In this document: in pieces, positions 37,187 through 47,853 of the stretch
Numbering within the stretch: position 1 is the first letter of the stretch
How the letters are laid out: the number at the start of each line of letters is the position of its first letter
DNA from: Climacium dendroides
Lineage: Eukaryota; Streptophyta; Bryopsida; Hypnales; Climaciaceae
Assembly: GCA_950106755.1 (NCBI GenBank)
Contig: OX467086.1
Location: 32,630,001-32,694,000 of the forward strand
Length of the DNA: 64,000 nt
Direction: 5' to 3'
Position numbers and translations under genes: made by a program
Notes under the pieces: generated by a model
What the model was told of the DNA's origin: nothing
Database searches by the model: none
Seen by the model: the letters and a program-made list of their open reading frames with translations, nothing else

Positions 37187-38112
37187 TAAACCTTAAAGGG
37201 TTTTTACTACGTTTTCACCAAAAATGCTCCAAAATTGCCATTTCTAGTATAAGTACCAAATTTTAGAAACAAATATATTTTGGGACACATGTAATTGTAG
37301 GATCTTGGATTATGCTAGTTTGAAAAGATGTGGAAATTCTTTTAGAAATTTCCACTTTGTACATTGCAAGATATTAGCATTTGAAGTGACAAAAATCCTT
37401 TTTTTGGCCTAGCAAAAAAATGGGCAGCTACACTTTATGACGAATCACATTTGTATGAAAAAATGACCATGGTGATGGTACTTTTTTGGATTCATTCTTG
37501 AAGGCAAGTTGGCTACATGTTTGAAAAAATTTAGATAATTTAGAATTGTATAACATATAAGAAAAAATAGTAACCAGAAAAAAATAGAGAATGATTCAAA
37601 ATACTAAATTGATAAGAATTTAGTTATAAACTTGAAAAATGCCAGTTCCAATGGTTGTAATGTTGTAATAAACAATCTAAATTCTACAATTTTATTTTTT
37701 TCCAAAAAAATTGAAAATTGAGTTAAATAAAGGAATTCAAAGTTTATTTTAGAGTAGAGACTCCATAACTACTTGCAAACTAAAAAACCTTATAACTTTC
37801 ATTGATTCAAAGCTTTCAACGTATATGTAAATCTAGAGAACCAATTTCAATTTTTTATTTCTTAAAAAAGTGATTTTCAAAAAAATTCTTGAACTACCCA
37901 AATTGCTTGCCGAGCAATGAAAATTACATATCATACAATAACTTTTTAACCATGTAGTCAAAAGTTGTGAAAATTGTTGGGCCTTAAAGCTACTCATTAA
38001 TCACATGTTGTGTAAAAAGTTTAAAGAAAAAAATAAAAATTCCATTTGTTGTGAATTGTCCAAAATTGCTATGTTGGCAAAAAAATGCATTTTGGTTCTT
38101 TAGGAGTAATTC
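37187..38112 (-). mobile_element. Chimeric TTAA-type remnant (family A then family C)
   Basis: The left end (ACCTTAAAGGGTTTTTACTAC) and the next 260 bases match the inverted right part of family A (for example CATTGCAAGATATTAGCATTT). From about 37740 to 38112 it instead matches the right half of the foldback at 58261-58993 (ACTTTCATTGATTCAAAGCTT, CATGTAGTCAAAAGTT, CCATTTGT.GTGA.TT). It ends CTTTAGGAGTAAT where the intact element has CTTTAGGGGTTAA. This suggests recombination between, or nesting of, two families. The open frame at 38051-38425 overlaps this remnant and is not a gene. Confidence 0.55.
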
Positions 38113-38559
38113 TACACCTCATTCAAGGATCATTTACACATCACAAGCAAAAGTGAATTTAAAAGATTTGTTCATATTACAAGCTTCCGACTCATTTTTT
38201 TGTTTTTTATTTGACACAAGTAAAGGAACCTTTATTGCAAGAAAAAATAAATACAAAACCCTGGGGGCAAGCAACCAAACAAAATTCCTACCTGTTTTAA
38301 GGAGGGTGAGTGAGAGCGAACAACAATTGGATAGCGCACCCGTTGGGGCCCTATTTGCCTTGTGGAAATTTGTCCCATGTAGGAAGATAGGAATTATGGG
38401 GATGCTTAAATTTTCAAAATTTTAATCTCAAAATTGAAGTTACAGTGAATTTGGGGAGCCAGAAAGTAATGTTACCCCATAGTCAATGTTTAGAGTATTC
38501 TAATTGGGATCATTGAAGAACTATTTTCTCGCTCACTACTTCCTACTTTTTTTGCTCAC

Positions 38560-38935
38560 TACTTTGTAACTTGTGTCATGACCTTAAGGGAGCCGACCCA
38601 TTTTCGATCAATTAAGCAATTTTACATATCTGGAGTGTTGTTTTCTTGAGTGGAGAAATTTTCCCATGTACAGAAATAGAGTTTAGAAGGATTCCATGTT
38701 TTCCTAGAATTTTATTTCTCAAAACATAATTACTACAAATTTTTTAGTTGAAGATTCTGTCCGACACATTCTTGTCATATAGTCCTCCTATTTCCAACTA
38801 TAGATTGGTTGTAAAATCAACCAAGACTGCAGCCAATCATAATGTACCACGACTGCATTGGAGATTGTGCTACAATTAATGTCCTGCTTTCTCCTGCTGA
38901 TTGGAAAGAGTGTAGTCTATATGACGGGAATGAGT
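38560..38935 (+). repeat. Dispersed repeat, copy 1 (partner 47387-47795)
   Basis: Blocks shared with 47387-47795 in the same orientation and order include TTTTCCCATGT.CAGAA, ATTTTATTTCTCA.AACATAATTACTA, GAATTTTTTAGTTG (with one change), GTCATATAG.CCT and AGCCAATCATAATGT. Boundaries are approximate. Confidence 0.7.
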
Positions 38936-39107
38936 CCCTGGTTGGGAATGGGTCACCTCCCTTATTAACTTAGTCCCAACCTTGAAAAGGAAAAAAAAAT
39001 CATTTGAAGCTTGAGTTCCGACCTAAGGTTGAAAATAGCGCACCCTGGGTGTGGTTGACAACTGCCACTCAAGCAAAAGCTTACTCACAAAGGGACCACC
39101 TACTGTA

Positions 39108-40099
39108 TAGTGGGGTACAGCTCAATTACGAATTCTTGCATTCACAGTGAAAAAAAAGTTCACTGCTGCCCACTTTGACGCCCTCCCGAGGGCTGAAAAA
39201 TTAATATTTTCTCACGAATTTTTTTTTACAAGATCCTCTTTATGCTAATAACATATGTGCCAAATTTCAAGTCCAAAAAATTTATACAAAAAAAGATATT
39301 CAAACATGTACCAACATGTGTTGTTCAAAATTTTTTTTCACTAATACCAACTTTGACACCCTCCCAAAAATTGAAAAAAAAAGTTTTGGCCTTGAAATTT
39401 TTGGTGTAAGATAAACTTAGTGAAACTAACTTATGTACAAAATTTCAAGTTCAAAAAAATTTCCCACAAAGAGTAGTTCAACTTCTACCAACATGTGTAG
39501 TTATGAATTTTTTTTCCATAACAACACATGCTGGTAGATTTTGAATATATCTTTTTTTAAGTAAATCTTTTGGCCTTGAAATTTCACACACATATTACCA
39601 ACATAGAGGTGATCTCATGCCAAAAATTTCATGGTACATAAACAATTTTTTTGCCCTTGGGAGGGTGTCAAAGTTGGGCCATAGTGAAATTGTTTCTCAT
39701 GGCTACACCTATCAATTGGTAGAAGTTGAACTACTCTTTGTGGGAAATTTTTTTGAACTTGAAATTTTGCACATTAGTTAGTTTCACTAAGTTTATCTTA
39801 CACCAAAAATTTCAAGGCCAAAACTTTTTTTTTCAATTTTTGGGAGGGTGTCAAAGTTGGTATTAGTGAAAAAAAATTTTGAACAACACATGTTGGTACA
39901 TGTTTGAATATCTTTTTTTGTATAAATTTTTTGGACTTGAAATTTGGCACATATGTTATTAGCATAAAGAGGATCTTGTAAAAAAAAATTCGTGAGAAAA
40001 TATTAATTTTTCAGCCCTCGGGAGGGCGTCAAAGTGGGCAGCAGTGAACTTTTTTTTCACTGTGAATGCAAGAATTCGTAATTGAGCTGTACCCCACTG
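39108..40099. mobile_element. 992-bp mariner-type foldback element
   Basis: The two halves are nearly perfect inverted copies over about 430 bases each. The termini read (C/T)AGTGGGGTACAGCTC, and the element is bounded by TA on both sides (39106-39107 and 40100-40101). CAGT-starting termini with a TA duplication are the Tc1/mariner pattern. The arms include AAGTGGGCAGCAGTGAAC and its complement, with a small loop near 39500-39700. There is no coding capacity. The high identity between arms suggests recent origin or gene conversion. Confidence 0.88.
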
Positions 40100-40101
40100 T
40101 A

Positions 40102-41737
40102 CATTGAGTACAGTAAAATTTAAAAGCAGATTGGGATCACTATTGTTATATTACTGTACTGAAATTCATAATAAAATAATTTTGAAATATGATAAAATTT
40201 GCTCAGTATTTTGAATGAAACGCATTTCATATGTGTTTATAAAATAATGCAAACCATCTTCAAAAATCATAAATTTCTCAACAAAAGTACACATTACAAT
40301 AAGGATTTTTGGAATTCATTCTTTTTATAAAATTGATTTTTACTTTAGTATGCTCAGATATGGGACTATTTCCACTTTGTATTAGCTAGGAAGCCAAAGT
40401 ACATAACATTGTTTACCAATGAAGATGCCTTCCCCAATTGGAGGTATAATTCTTCCCTATATACTTGGGGGAGGTTTTAGTTATAATCTTGAGTCACTAG
40501 TTGGTTGGCATAGAAAATGAGTCACTGTGTTGTCAATGTGATTCTTCGTCATTGGTTGTCACAGGTGTTTTCTTGATGGGGGGTTCTTGATTTTGGGGGA
40601 GAAAAAAGACCCCCAACAGTGAACATTAACAATGTTATATAGGAATTTTAAGACTAATTTGAAATTTGTGTAAGCTTTAGTTTGCAATGAGCTAGGCCAT
40701 GAACTTGATGTAAACTTATGTGTGATTATGTAGTATTGTTAGAAGTGCACGTTTCCATTTAGGGGTCTTATCATAACTTCAATATTACGCATCAATTAAT
40801 TGAACCATCTAACAACTCATGCACTCTTCTTTCCCTAATGTTTTGTCCACTCGATATAGTAATTAAGAGCTCCTAAAGAGCTTTAAAATCTACTTTCTTG
40901 AAGATTGAAAATTTTCATTTATTAACAACTATATTAGAAGTAGTGAACTTCCAAGTGTTGCCCATTAACTAGTAATAAAATTACTCTTAGTAGCATGCCA
41001 TTTTGATTGCCACCTAGGTTCGGCATTTGCCAACACATGCAAGTGGAAATGTGCTTCCTTTTACTGGCCTTTTACAAGTCTAACATGGCCCCCCAAAGAC
41101 CAAGTGGGAATGGACCCTAAGTGAATATGCTATAACATTATAATTGGATTTGACCATCAAGACTCTACTACATTATAGATGCTTGGTTCTTTAAGAGTTA
41201 ATGAAAAATGTCATTAAATTCTATAACAAAAAAACATCAAGTTGTGTAATGAAAAATAATTTCAATTTATCCTTGCTTATGGGATATAGATATTATCACT
41301 GTTGCCTTCTAATTTTTAATTATAATCTTATGTGTACAAATTTTAATCCTTAAGTCGGTAATATGTAATCCACCCATCATGTTGTGTGCCACAATGAATT
41401 AGGATGAAGATTTGCCCCCCTTAAAGAAACATATATCAACAAAGTTTGAAATCTTAACCTCCTAAGTGTAATATTTTTGAGAATGAATTAGGATATTAAT
41501 AAGGGCAACTTTATATCAAGGCCTAGGCCCAATTCCAAGTTGGCCCAATTTATAAATATAGAGCCAACTCAAATCATGCCCCAAAGTAGAAAAATTGGAT
41601 CAAAGATACAGGGCCACCTAATTTTTATCATTTTGGCCCACATTTTTTGGTGCCAAAACAGTGCAACACAAATGACCATGTGATACAAAAGAAAATTGGA
41701 TCAATATATAGCCTTTGGGCCCAAGTTATGGCCCAAT
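40102..41737. other. AT-rich intergenic DNA
   Basis: No gene or clear repeat pair was recognised. Several GGCCCAA/TTGGGCC-like motifs occur at 41520-41735. Confidence 0.45.
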
Positions 41738-41741
41738 TTAA

Positions 41742-42506
41742 CTTCTAAAGTCTTAAAGTCCTAGTGGAGACTCTTGGGATTTTGTATAGGCTTGTGTGAT
41801 TTCAATTTTGATATGATTTTTTGAATCTTTTTTTGAAGATAGAAAATCAAATTAGCTTTTAGAAAATATAATTTTTTTTCAATTGATGGCCAAGAACAAA
41901 AGTAAGTTATGGCATCCTAAGTTCAAAAAGTAGCTCTAGGACAACCCCAAAAAATTACAAGAAATTGGATTTTTTAAAATTTGGATTGTGTTTTCAAAGA
42001 TTATATTTTTGTCTATATTTGAACCTTTGATTCATTCTATTTAGATTAGTGATGAGAAAGTTATGAACAATCTTGTTTTTTAGGCAATCTAAACATCTTC
42101 TTGAAAAAATAACATAAGATTCATGTTTGAATGCAATTTCTATTATTTTTCAAAAAAAATGTTAGATATGGTTAACTTTTCTTGCTAGAACAATCTCACC
42201 ATTGGGATTATTGAAATTCATCTTAGATTTCCAATTCAATTCTTCAACATAAAAAATTAGTCATACAAATACTTTAAGTTAAAAAAGATTTAAAGTCAGA
42301 GAATCTAGTTGAGCAGGTATAAAAGAACTTGGTCTCTTCTCTTTATATGCAAAGTTCTCCAAAAAAATTCTATGCATTTTTATACTGATCTAGTGCAAAA
42401 TATTACTACTATGGTTAGATGTGTAAAAAAATAACTAATTTTTTTTTACTCTTTGCAATAGAAATGAGTGATTTTTGATGGAGAAAAGTCCTTACGACTT
42501 TGGGGG
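41742..42506 (+). mobile_element. TTAA-type element, family A, 765 bp
   Basis: Bounded by TTAA at 41738-41741 and 42507-42510. The left terminus is CTTCTAAAGTCTTAAAG; the inverted right terminus is CCCCCAAAGTCGTAAGG. The interior matches the copy at 50695-51584 along its length (TGAAGATAGAAA, AAGAACAAAAGT, AGTTATGAACAATCTTGTTTT, TTGCAATAGAAATG). It is a diverged non-autonomous copy without coding capacity. It lies about 250 bp upstream of the HugZ/HOZ-like gene. Confidence 0.75.
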
Positions 42507-42751
42507 TTAAGGATTCTAGCACCCCTATTAGTTGATTTTGGTGGTTTTAAAATCACGCCAAAATAAAGTGACCCTGGGAACACTCTTAAAAAAAAAAACT
42601 CTCAAACCGGCGATAGGTCAATACCGGGCACTTATGACCGTGGAAATACCAACAGCACGGTGATTAGCCCCTGCCCGCCCCTTTGCGCTTCCTTTGCTTT
42701 TCTTCGTTTGCCGCAAAAGATTGTCTCCCTCACGCTACAGCTGCAGTGGCA

Positions 42752-45700
42752 ATGGCGCTCCGAATGGCAGTGCCGCTCTCCACATGCCCTCACACTTTCG
42801 CGGCTCCGTCACTCGTGACCAAACTGTGCACAATTGTCGCCGCAAACCGTCGTGGCTGCCATTTGCGAAGGCCACTCTGCCCCCAAAGCTTGCGACCTCG
42901 GACTAATGGGGGCCCGTGGATGCGCCCGTTTTCTGTGATGGCTTCTTCCTCAGGACCTGCTTCCCAGGTCGGCTTGCGAATTGCATTTGGTGATTTTCGT
43001 AGTTGCAATTCCGGTGATGTGAAATTCTTGCGACTTTTCTTGTTTTGGGATGGAATTCTGGATTGTCGTCCTTCGGAATTGTATGTCATCACGGGAATTC
43101 GAATAGGAATGCGAGTTTTGTGTGTAGGTTGCGCAATTTAGAGTCCTGGAGTTTATAGATTATAGCAAAATGAAAGTGACGTTTCTGTCAATTGACTTAT
43201 TTATTGAATTTTGCTATTACTTCAAAATTGAAGTTTAAATTTGTTTTTATGTTTAGTTGATTTGAATGAGAAGCTGAAGATATTTTAGACTAACATACGT
43301 AGAAATGTGCATTTTGACACGCTTAAAATGAATAACCGTAACCATATGTTCTGGATTTAATGATAGGCATTTTTTGAATTTTTTTTAAGAGGTTTCATGC
43401 ATCACTTAACTTTATTTGTTTTATGATTGGAAAACTCCAGGAGATGAATAACAAAATTTTGATAAAGGTCTCAGCTCTATGAAATTGTTATTATGTGGCA
43501 CTATTTGTGATTTGAGAAGCTCCAGCAGGGCCTTCTAGGCATTTAGGGTTAACAAGGGATGTCTGGCGTTTTATTAGGATCATGAAATGTGTCCGTTTAG
43601 ATTGAAGTTCTGAAAATTAGGTTTATTTTGTGAACTTAAAGTGTTTCCATTTGAACGGAAATCGAGTCTGGATATGTCATCTTAATGAACGACCACCAGG
43701 TGGTGCCTACTTCACAATCGTAGAGCTTTTCTGTGGCAGGGATCTTTGATTTATTATCATTACTTGTATGCAAGAAATGCTTTCTGGAATAATTGACGAG
43801 AGAGCAGTGTTTGCATTTGGCAGACGATGCCGAACGAGAAATTGGACGAGGAGACGAGGTGGTGGGAAGAAATTCGGGCCCATCAAGTAAGATTGTTATG
43901 CACAAGCACAGCGGCCCTAAGGACCAAGAGGTCCAAAATTGTGCCTCATGGTCATTTAGGAGTTTTGAATAGGGGACTTCCTTTGTCTAGTGTTGTTTCT
44001 TTTTTGACTTAAACATGCAATTTTCTTCGCTGATCCTGGCGATATAGTGTTTTACCCTACTTGAATTATGTTTTTTACAATAAGAGTAATGAATTGGTCA
44101 TTATAAAACCATGGATCCATGGTCTTTTAGGGGTTAATCGTTTGCAATTGGCCTAGTCCAATTCGTGAAATGTTGTTTTCACTCAAACCGTACCGTGGTG
44201 CAGAAAGAGGCTGCACGATTGTCAAAAGTGGACGAATCCCGCACGCTTGTAGCGACTAGCTCGACTGCAACTCTGTCTACCATCTCTCAGGTGTGTTCAT
44301 TTCCATGAAAAAGAGGATGAATTATTCGACCCTTCAAAGAGGGCGTTTTTGGAAACAAATTGATGACTTCTGCTCTGCACTCCTCGATACCAAGGAGTAT
44401 ATATACTGCTTTATGGGTGCCAGAATATATGGTCTCTTTATTTTATTTTCTCCAATCCAATTTGGCTCCAGCACGGAATTCGGTAAATAGGCACAGGACT
44501 TCTGAATATTGAGCACTAAGTGTATATTCTTATTGAGCAATTTTGCACCCAAATTATCATCCAAGATTATGCTTCTAACATCGTTTTTATTACGATGTTA
44601 GAAGCACAATCCATGTACTATTGAAGGACCTATTGGTGGTATGAGATAATGAGGTAAAACGACTCCTACTTCTCTGCAGACTTTTATCAGCTTGTTATCA
44701 TCAATTGTTGTTGTTCAACGTTGATGGATGTTCGCAGAAATATGATGGGTTTCCTCTAGGGTCGATGGTTTTGTATGCGACCGACGACAGTGGCCGTCCT
44801 ATCTTATCGATCAGTTCTCTCTCCCCTCACACTAAGGTTATTTCTGATGACCCCATGCATACTTTTGAGTGAATAGATTTTTGTCGTTTGTCTTTGTCTT
44901 AACTGGAGTTTCGAGGAGAAAAAGGTGTAATAGAGCTTTTATTATGTACTTACAGCAATAGAAGATTTTCATCTCAGAATACATAGAACTACAGTAACGA
45001 CTTGTCCTTGTGCATTGCCGGTAAGATGCAACTCCTCACTCTATTGTGTGTATGTGCAGGATCTGGAAACAAATTCAAAATGCTCATTGCTTGTTGCTAG
45101 GGATTCAAGCGACATAAGCGATACTGTCGTCACTATTATAGGCGAAGCAGAAACAGTGAGTCCCTGCAGACAGCGCATTCGTGATGATATTCTTCAGAGA
45201 ATTTTTGGAATAAGGGACTCGATTGAGAGAATCGGAATGTTGTGCAGATCTCCGATGCTGAATTGGAAAGTGTACGATCAGTATATTTGAGGAAGCATCC
45301 AGATGCTTTCTGGGTAAGGGTTCATTCCCCTTCTTACTTTGACATATATGTGCTGCTTGTAAATTCCTAAAATCGTTTCAGGTAGTTTTGCACCTTAGCG
45401 GATTCGACATTAATTATATTATTTTTTTAAACTTTGAATATTTTAGAAGAAAATTATTTTTGAAATTGGATTTAAGAAATAAATTAAATATTGACGATCT
45501 CTTGTTGAACTGCCGAGGTATTCGATATGTAATATATCTGCATGTTCCGTATTATGAGTCCACAACGTTGATTGCTTGTTGACAGGTAGACTTTGGAGAT
45601 TTTAGTTTTTTCCGAATAACACCCAAGAAGATACGATTTCTTGCTGGATCGGCCACAGCTTTTGTTACATTTGGAGGTGGAGACAATAACCTGGAATGTG

Positions 45701-46716
45701 TTCTCTCTAGCTGCATTACAATGTCGAAATGGTGTTAAATTTGGAATTGAATAAGGTTTCTCTTACGATTTCATCATACAATTAAATTATCAGAAATTCT
45801 GTTTTGGGACTTCCGTTTTGAAATACCTCAATTTTTTGTCTGAATCTTGCAGAACTGGATGGGGAAGAATATCTCGCTGGAACTGTTGATCCTGTAGCGC
45901 ATTTCACTGCACCCATTGCGGTACAGACGACAGTGCTCAAACCTTAAGGATGTTCGTGGTGTTCTATCTCTTACATGCTTCGCTTTTTCTTTCACACTCA
46001 GCTCACCTCAACATTGTTTTCAAAGTGTTTTTGTTAAATCGGGTGCAGGGACATATGAACCGAGACCATGCAGACCAAACAAAGGCAATTGCGGAAACGT
46101 CACTAGGAGTGAAGGTAGCAACTAACCATCTATTTTCTTGGAAGAAAATCGAGTTTTCTGTCTTGTTCAAAAGGTTCATTTTTGGACCATTCCCGTTGCG
46201 CCTCTTGTCATGACTCTGTTTTCTTACTAAGTGCAGATTGCTTATGCAAAGATACTGCAAGTGGATCGTTTAGGCTTCAATATTGAGGTAAGTTTACTTC
46301 AAAGGTCTTTTTGAAGATTCATTGAAGACTTGCATTTTGTACTTCGCTTTCTGAGTTTGTGGGTATCCAATGTTATTTATGAGGTTGCCACTCTTGATAT
46401 CTCCTATACAGGCTGGCCATGATGGAAAACCAGTAAAGCTTCGAATTCCTTTTCCAAGACCTGCACAGGATAGGAAGTAAGTTCTCGAACTTGCGAGGGT
46501 CATCCACCATCAATTTGTAGCTAATCCCGTACCTTTTTTCGAGTTGAGCTTGAAGGGGTGCAGCCTAAAGTTTGGGTATGACAACGAAATGGTTGCAATT
46601 GTGTGATGAAGCTCCTCTGATTTTGATAATACACGATATCTGATTTTGCGGTGCTTGGATTTTGCAGGGACATCAAGACCTTGATAGTGGAAATGCTACA
46701 AGGAGCTGCATCCTAG
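42752..46716 (+). CDS. HugZ/HOZ-like chloroplast FMN-binding split-barrel protein
   Basis: Twelve exons: 42752-42967, 43824-43886, 44204-44290, 44738-44836, 45060-45155, 45248-45313, 45586-45676, 45853-45920, 46049-46114, 46237-46287, 46412-46476 and 46668-46716. Every junction is GT-AG and in frame, giving 338 residues. The first about 65 residues are rich in Ala, Ser, Arg and Pro with no acids, as in a chloroplast transit peptide. Residues about 125-260 match the pyridoxamine-phosphate-oxidase-like split barrel (FPLGSMVLYATDDSGRPI, LRKHPDAFWVDFGDF). Residues 263-338 form the HugZ-type C-terminal domain (GHMNRDHADQT, then RPAQDRKDIKTLIVEML). Plant homologues are linked to haem or tetrapyrrole metabolism in chloroplasts. 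The closest recalled relative is Arabidopsis HOZ; the glutamyl-tRNA-reductase-binding proteins are a related alternative. A 14-bp hairpin lies in intron 3. Confidence 0.88.
44571..44605. repeat. Perfect 14-bp hairpin in intron 3 of the HugZ/HOZ-like gene
   Basis: GCTTCTAACATCGT is followed by a 7-base loop and its perfect complement ACGATGTTAGAAGC. It lies inside an intron. It could be a tiny inverted-repeat remnant or an RNA structure. Confidence 0.8.
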
Positions 46717-47386
46717 ATTAAATTCAAAGATTAATGAAACGCTCTACAGATCTATGTCGAGGACGCAAACTGCTGTCAACCTTTACTGCGAAGAGAATTG
46801 GAATTTAAATCAGAGCATGAACCAAAATAGGTAGGTATCTCAGGATCAGGCAGCAATGCAAAACAATGGCTTAACCCTGTAACGCCGGTGACACCAAGAA
46901 TTGGCGTCGGGGTGATTTCGGATCAGCAGGTACACAAGGGAAAATATAGGTTTTTCTTCCTTTTACTGTTTTGGCAGTTGCTCGACTTACACTGTACTGT
47001 ACAGCAGCAGTTCTAGCAAAGAACATCCTCTAAGAAGCGTGGGAACGTCCTCTGTGACAAAAGATTCTGCAAAAATGAACACGAGCCTTCACGACCCGAT
47101 GGGGTTCTGGTGCACAAGCTTTCACTTTATGTTTTTAAAATTTGGGCCAGGCTGTTCAGAAGCAAAGACAGGGGCAACAGTAAAAAAAAATTTAAGAATT
47201 AGAGGGTGGTTGATATTTTATTTTCAAGGAAGATCCTAAGCACGCAGGAAGTCATTTGTAAAATGGGTGATTTTTACAATTTTTTGGGTTGTGATTTGTG
47301 ATAGCTTCCATGTGTGTCATTCTCTTTTCTACATGAAAACAGATATCCATATCTCATATTAAAATTTCAGAGATATCATGACCAGC
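46717..47386. other. Downstream region of the HugZ/HOZ-like gene
   Basis: Contains the probable 3' untranslated region. No further gene is supported. Confidence 0.4.
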
Positions 47387-47795
47387 GTGTTTTTTGAGCA
47401 ATTTATTGCTAAGGGAGGCAATCCATTTCTGAGCACTTAAGCAAATACACGTATCTGCAGGAAGGGTTTCTTCAGTGGGAGAATTTTCCCATGTGCAGAA
47501 GGTTTCCATAATTTTCCAGATTTTTATTTCTCAGAACATAATTACTATGAATTTTTTAGTTGTAGATTCTTTTCAACCCATAGTGGTCATATAGACCTTC
47601 CTATTTCCATCCACAAGTTGGTTGCAACACCCACCTAGGGTTGGTTGCAATATTGAGAGTTTTGGTTGTAGTATTGAGAGTCTTATAGCCAATCATAATG
47701 TGTTTTAACTATGTTGGGAATTGTGCCATAATTTATGATTGCTCATTTCTTTCTTGTATGGAAAGAGAGTAGCCTACATTGCTAGAATAGGAGGT
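47387..47795 (+). repeat. Dispersed repeat, copy 2 (partner 38560-38935)
   Basis: Same-orientation copy of 38560-38935, with an inserted partial duplication (GGTTGCAA..ATTGAGAGT occurs twice near 47643-47680). It ends about 60 bp before the left terminus of the DDE transposon. Confidence 0.7.
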
Positions 47796-47853
47796 GATTA
47801 AGAATGGATTGCCTTTCATAAGTCTCAGAGCACTTACCTCCAAATTTGAGCTA

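Noticed and set aside
38051..38425. 124-codon open frame
   Set aside because: Its start overlaps the right end of a family-C element remnant and the rest has no recognisable domain.
42683..42751. Upstream extension of the HugZ/HOZ-like protein
   Set aside because: The frame is open but has no ATG before 42752; the ATG at 42752 gives a normal transit peptide.
44100..44150. Solitary TTTTAGGGGTTAA in intron 2 of the HugZ/HOZ-like gene as another TTAA element
   Set aside because: No partner terminus could be found in the intron, so it is not called as an element.
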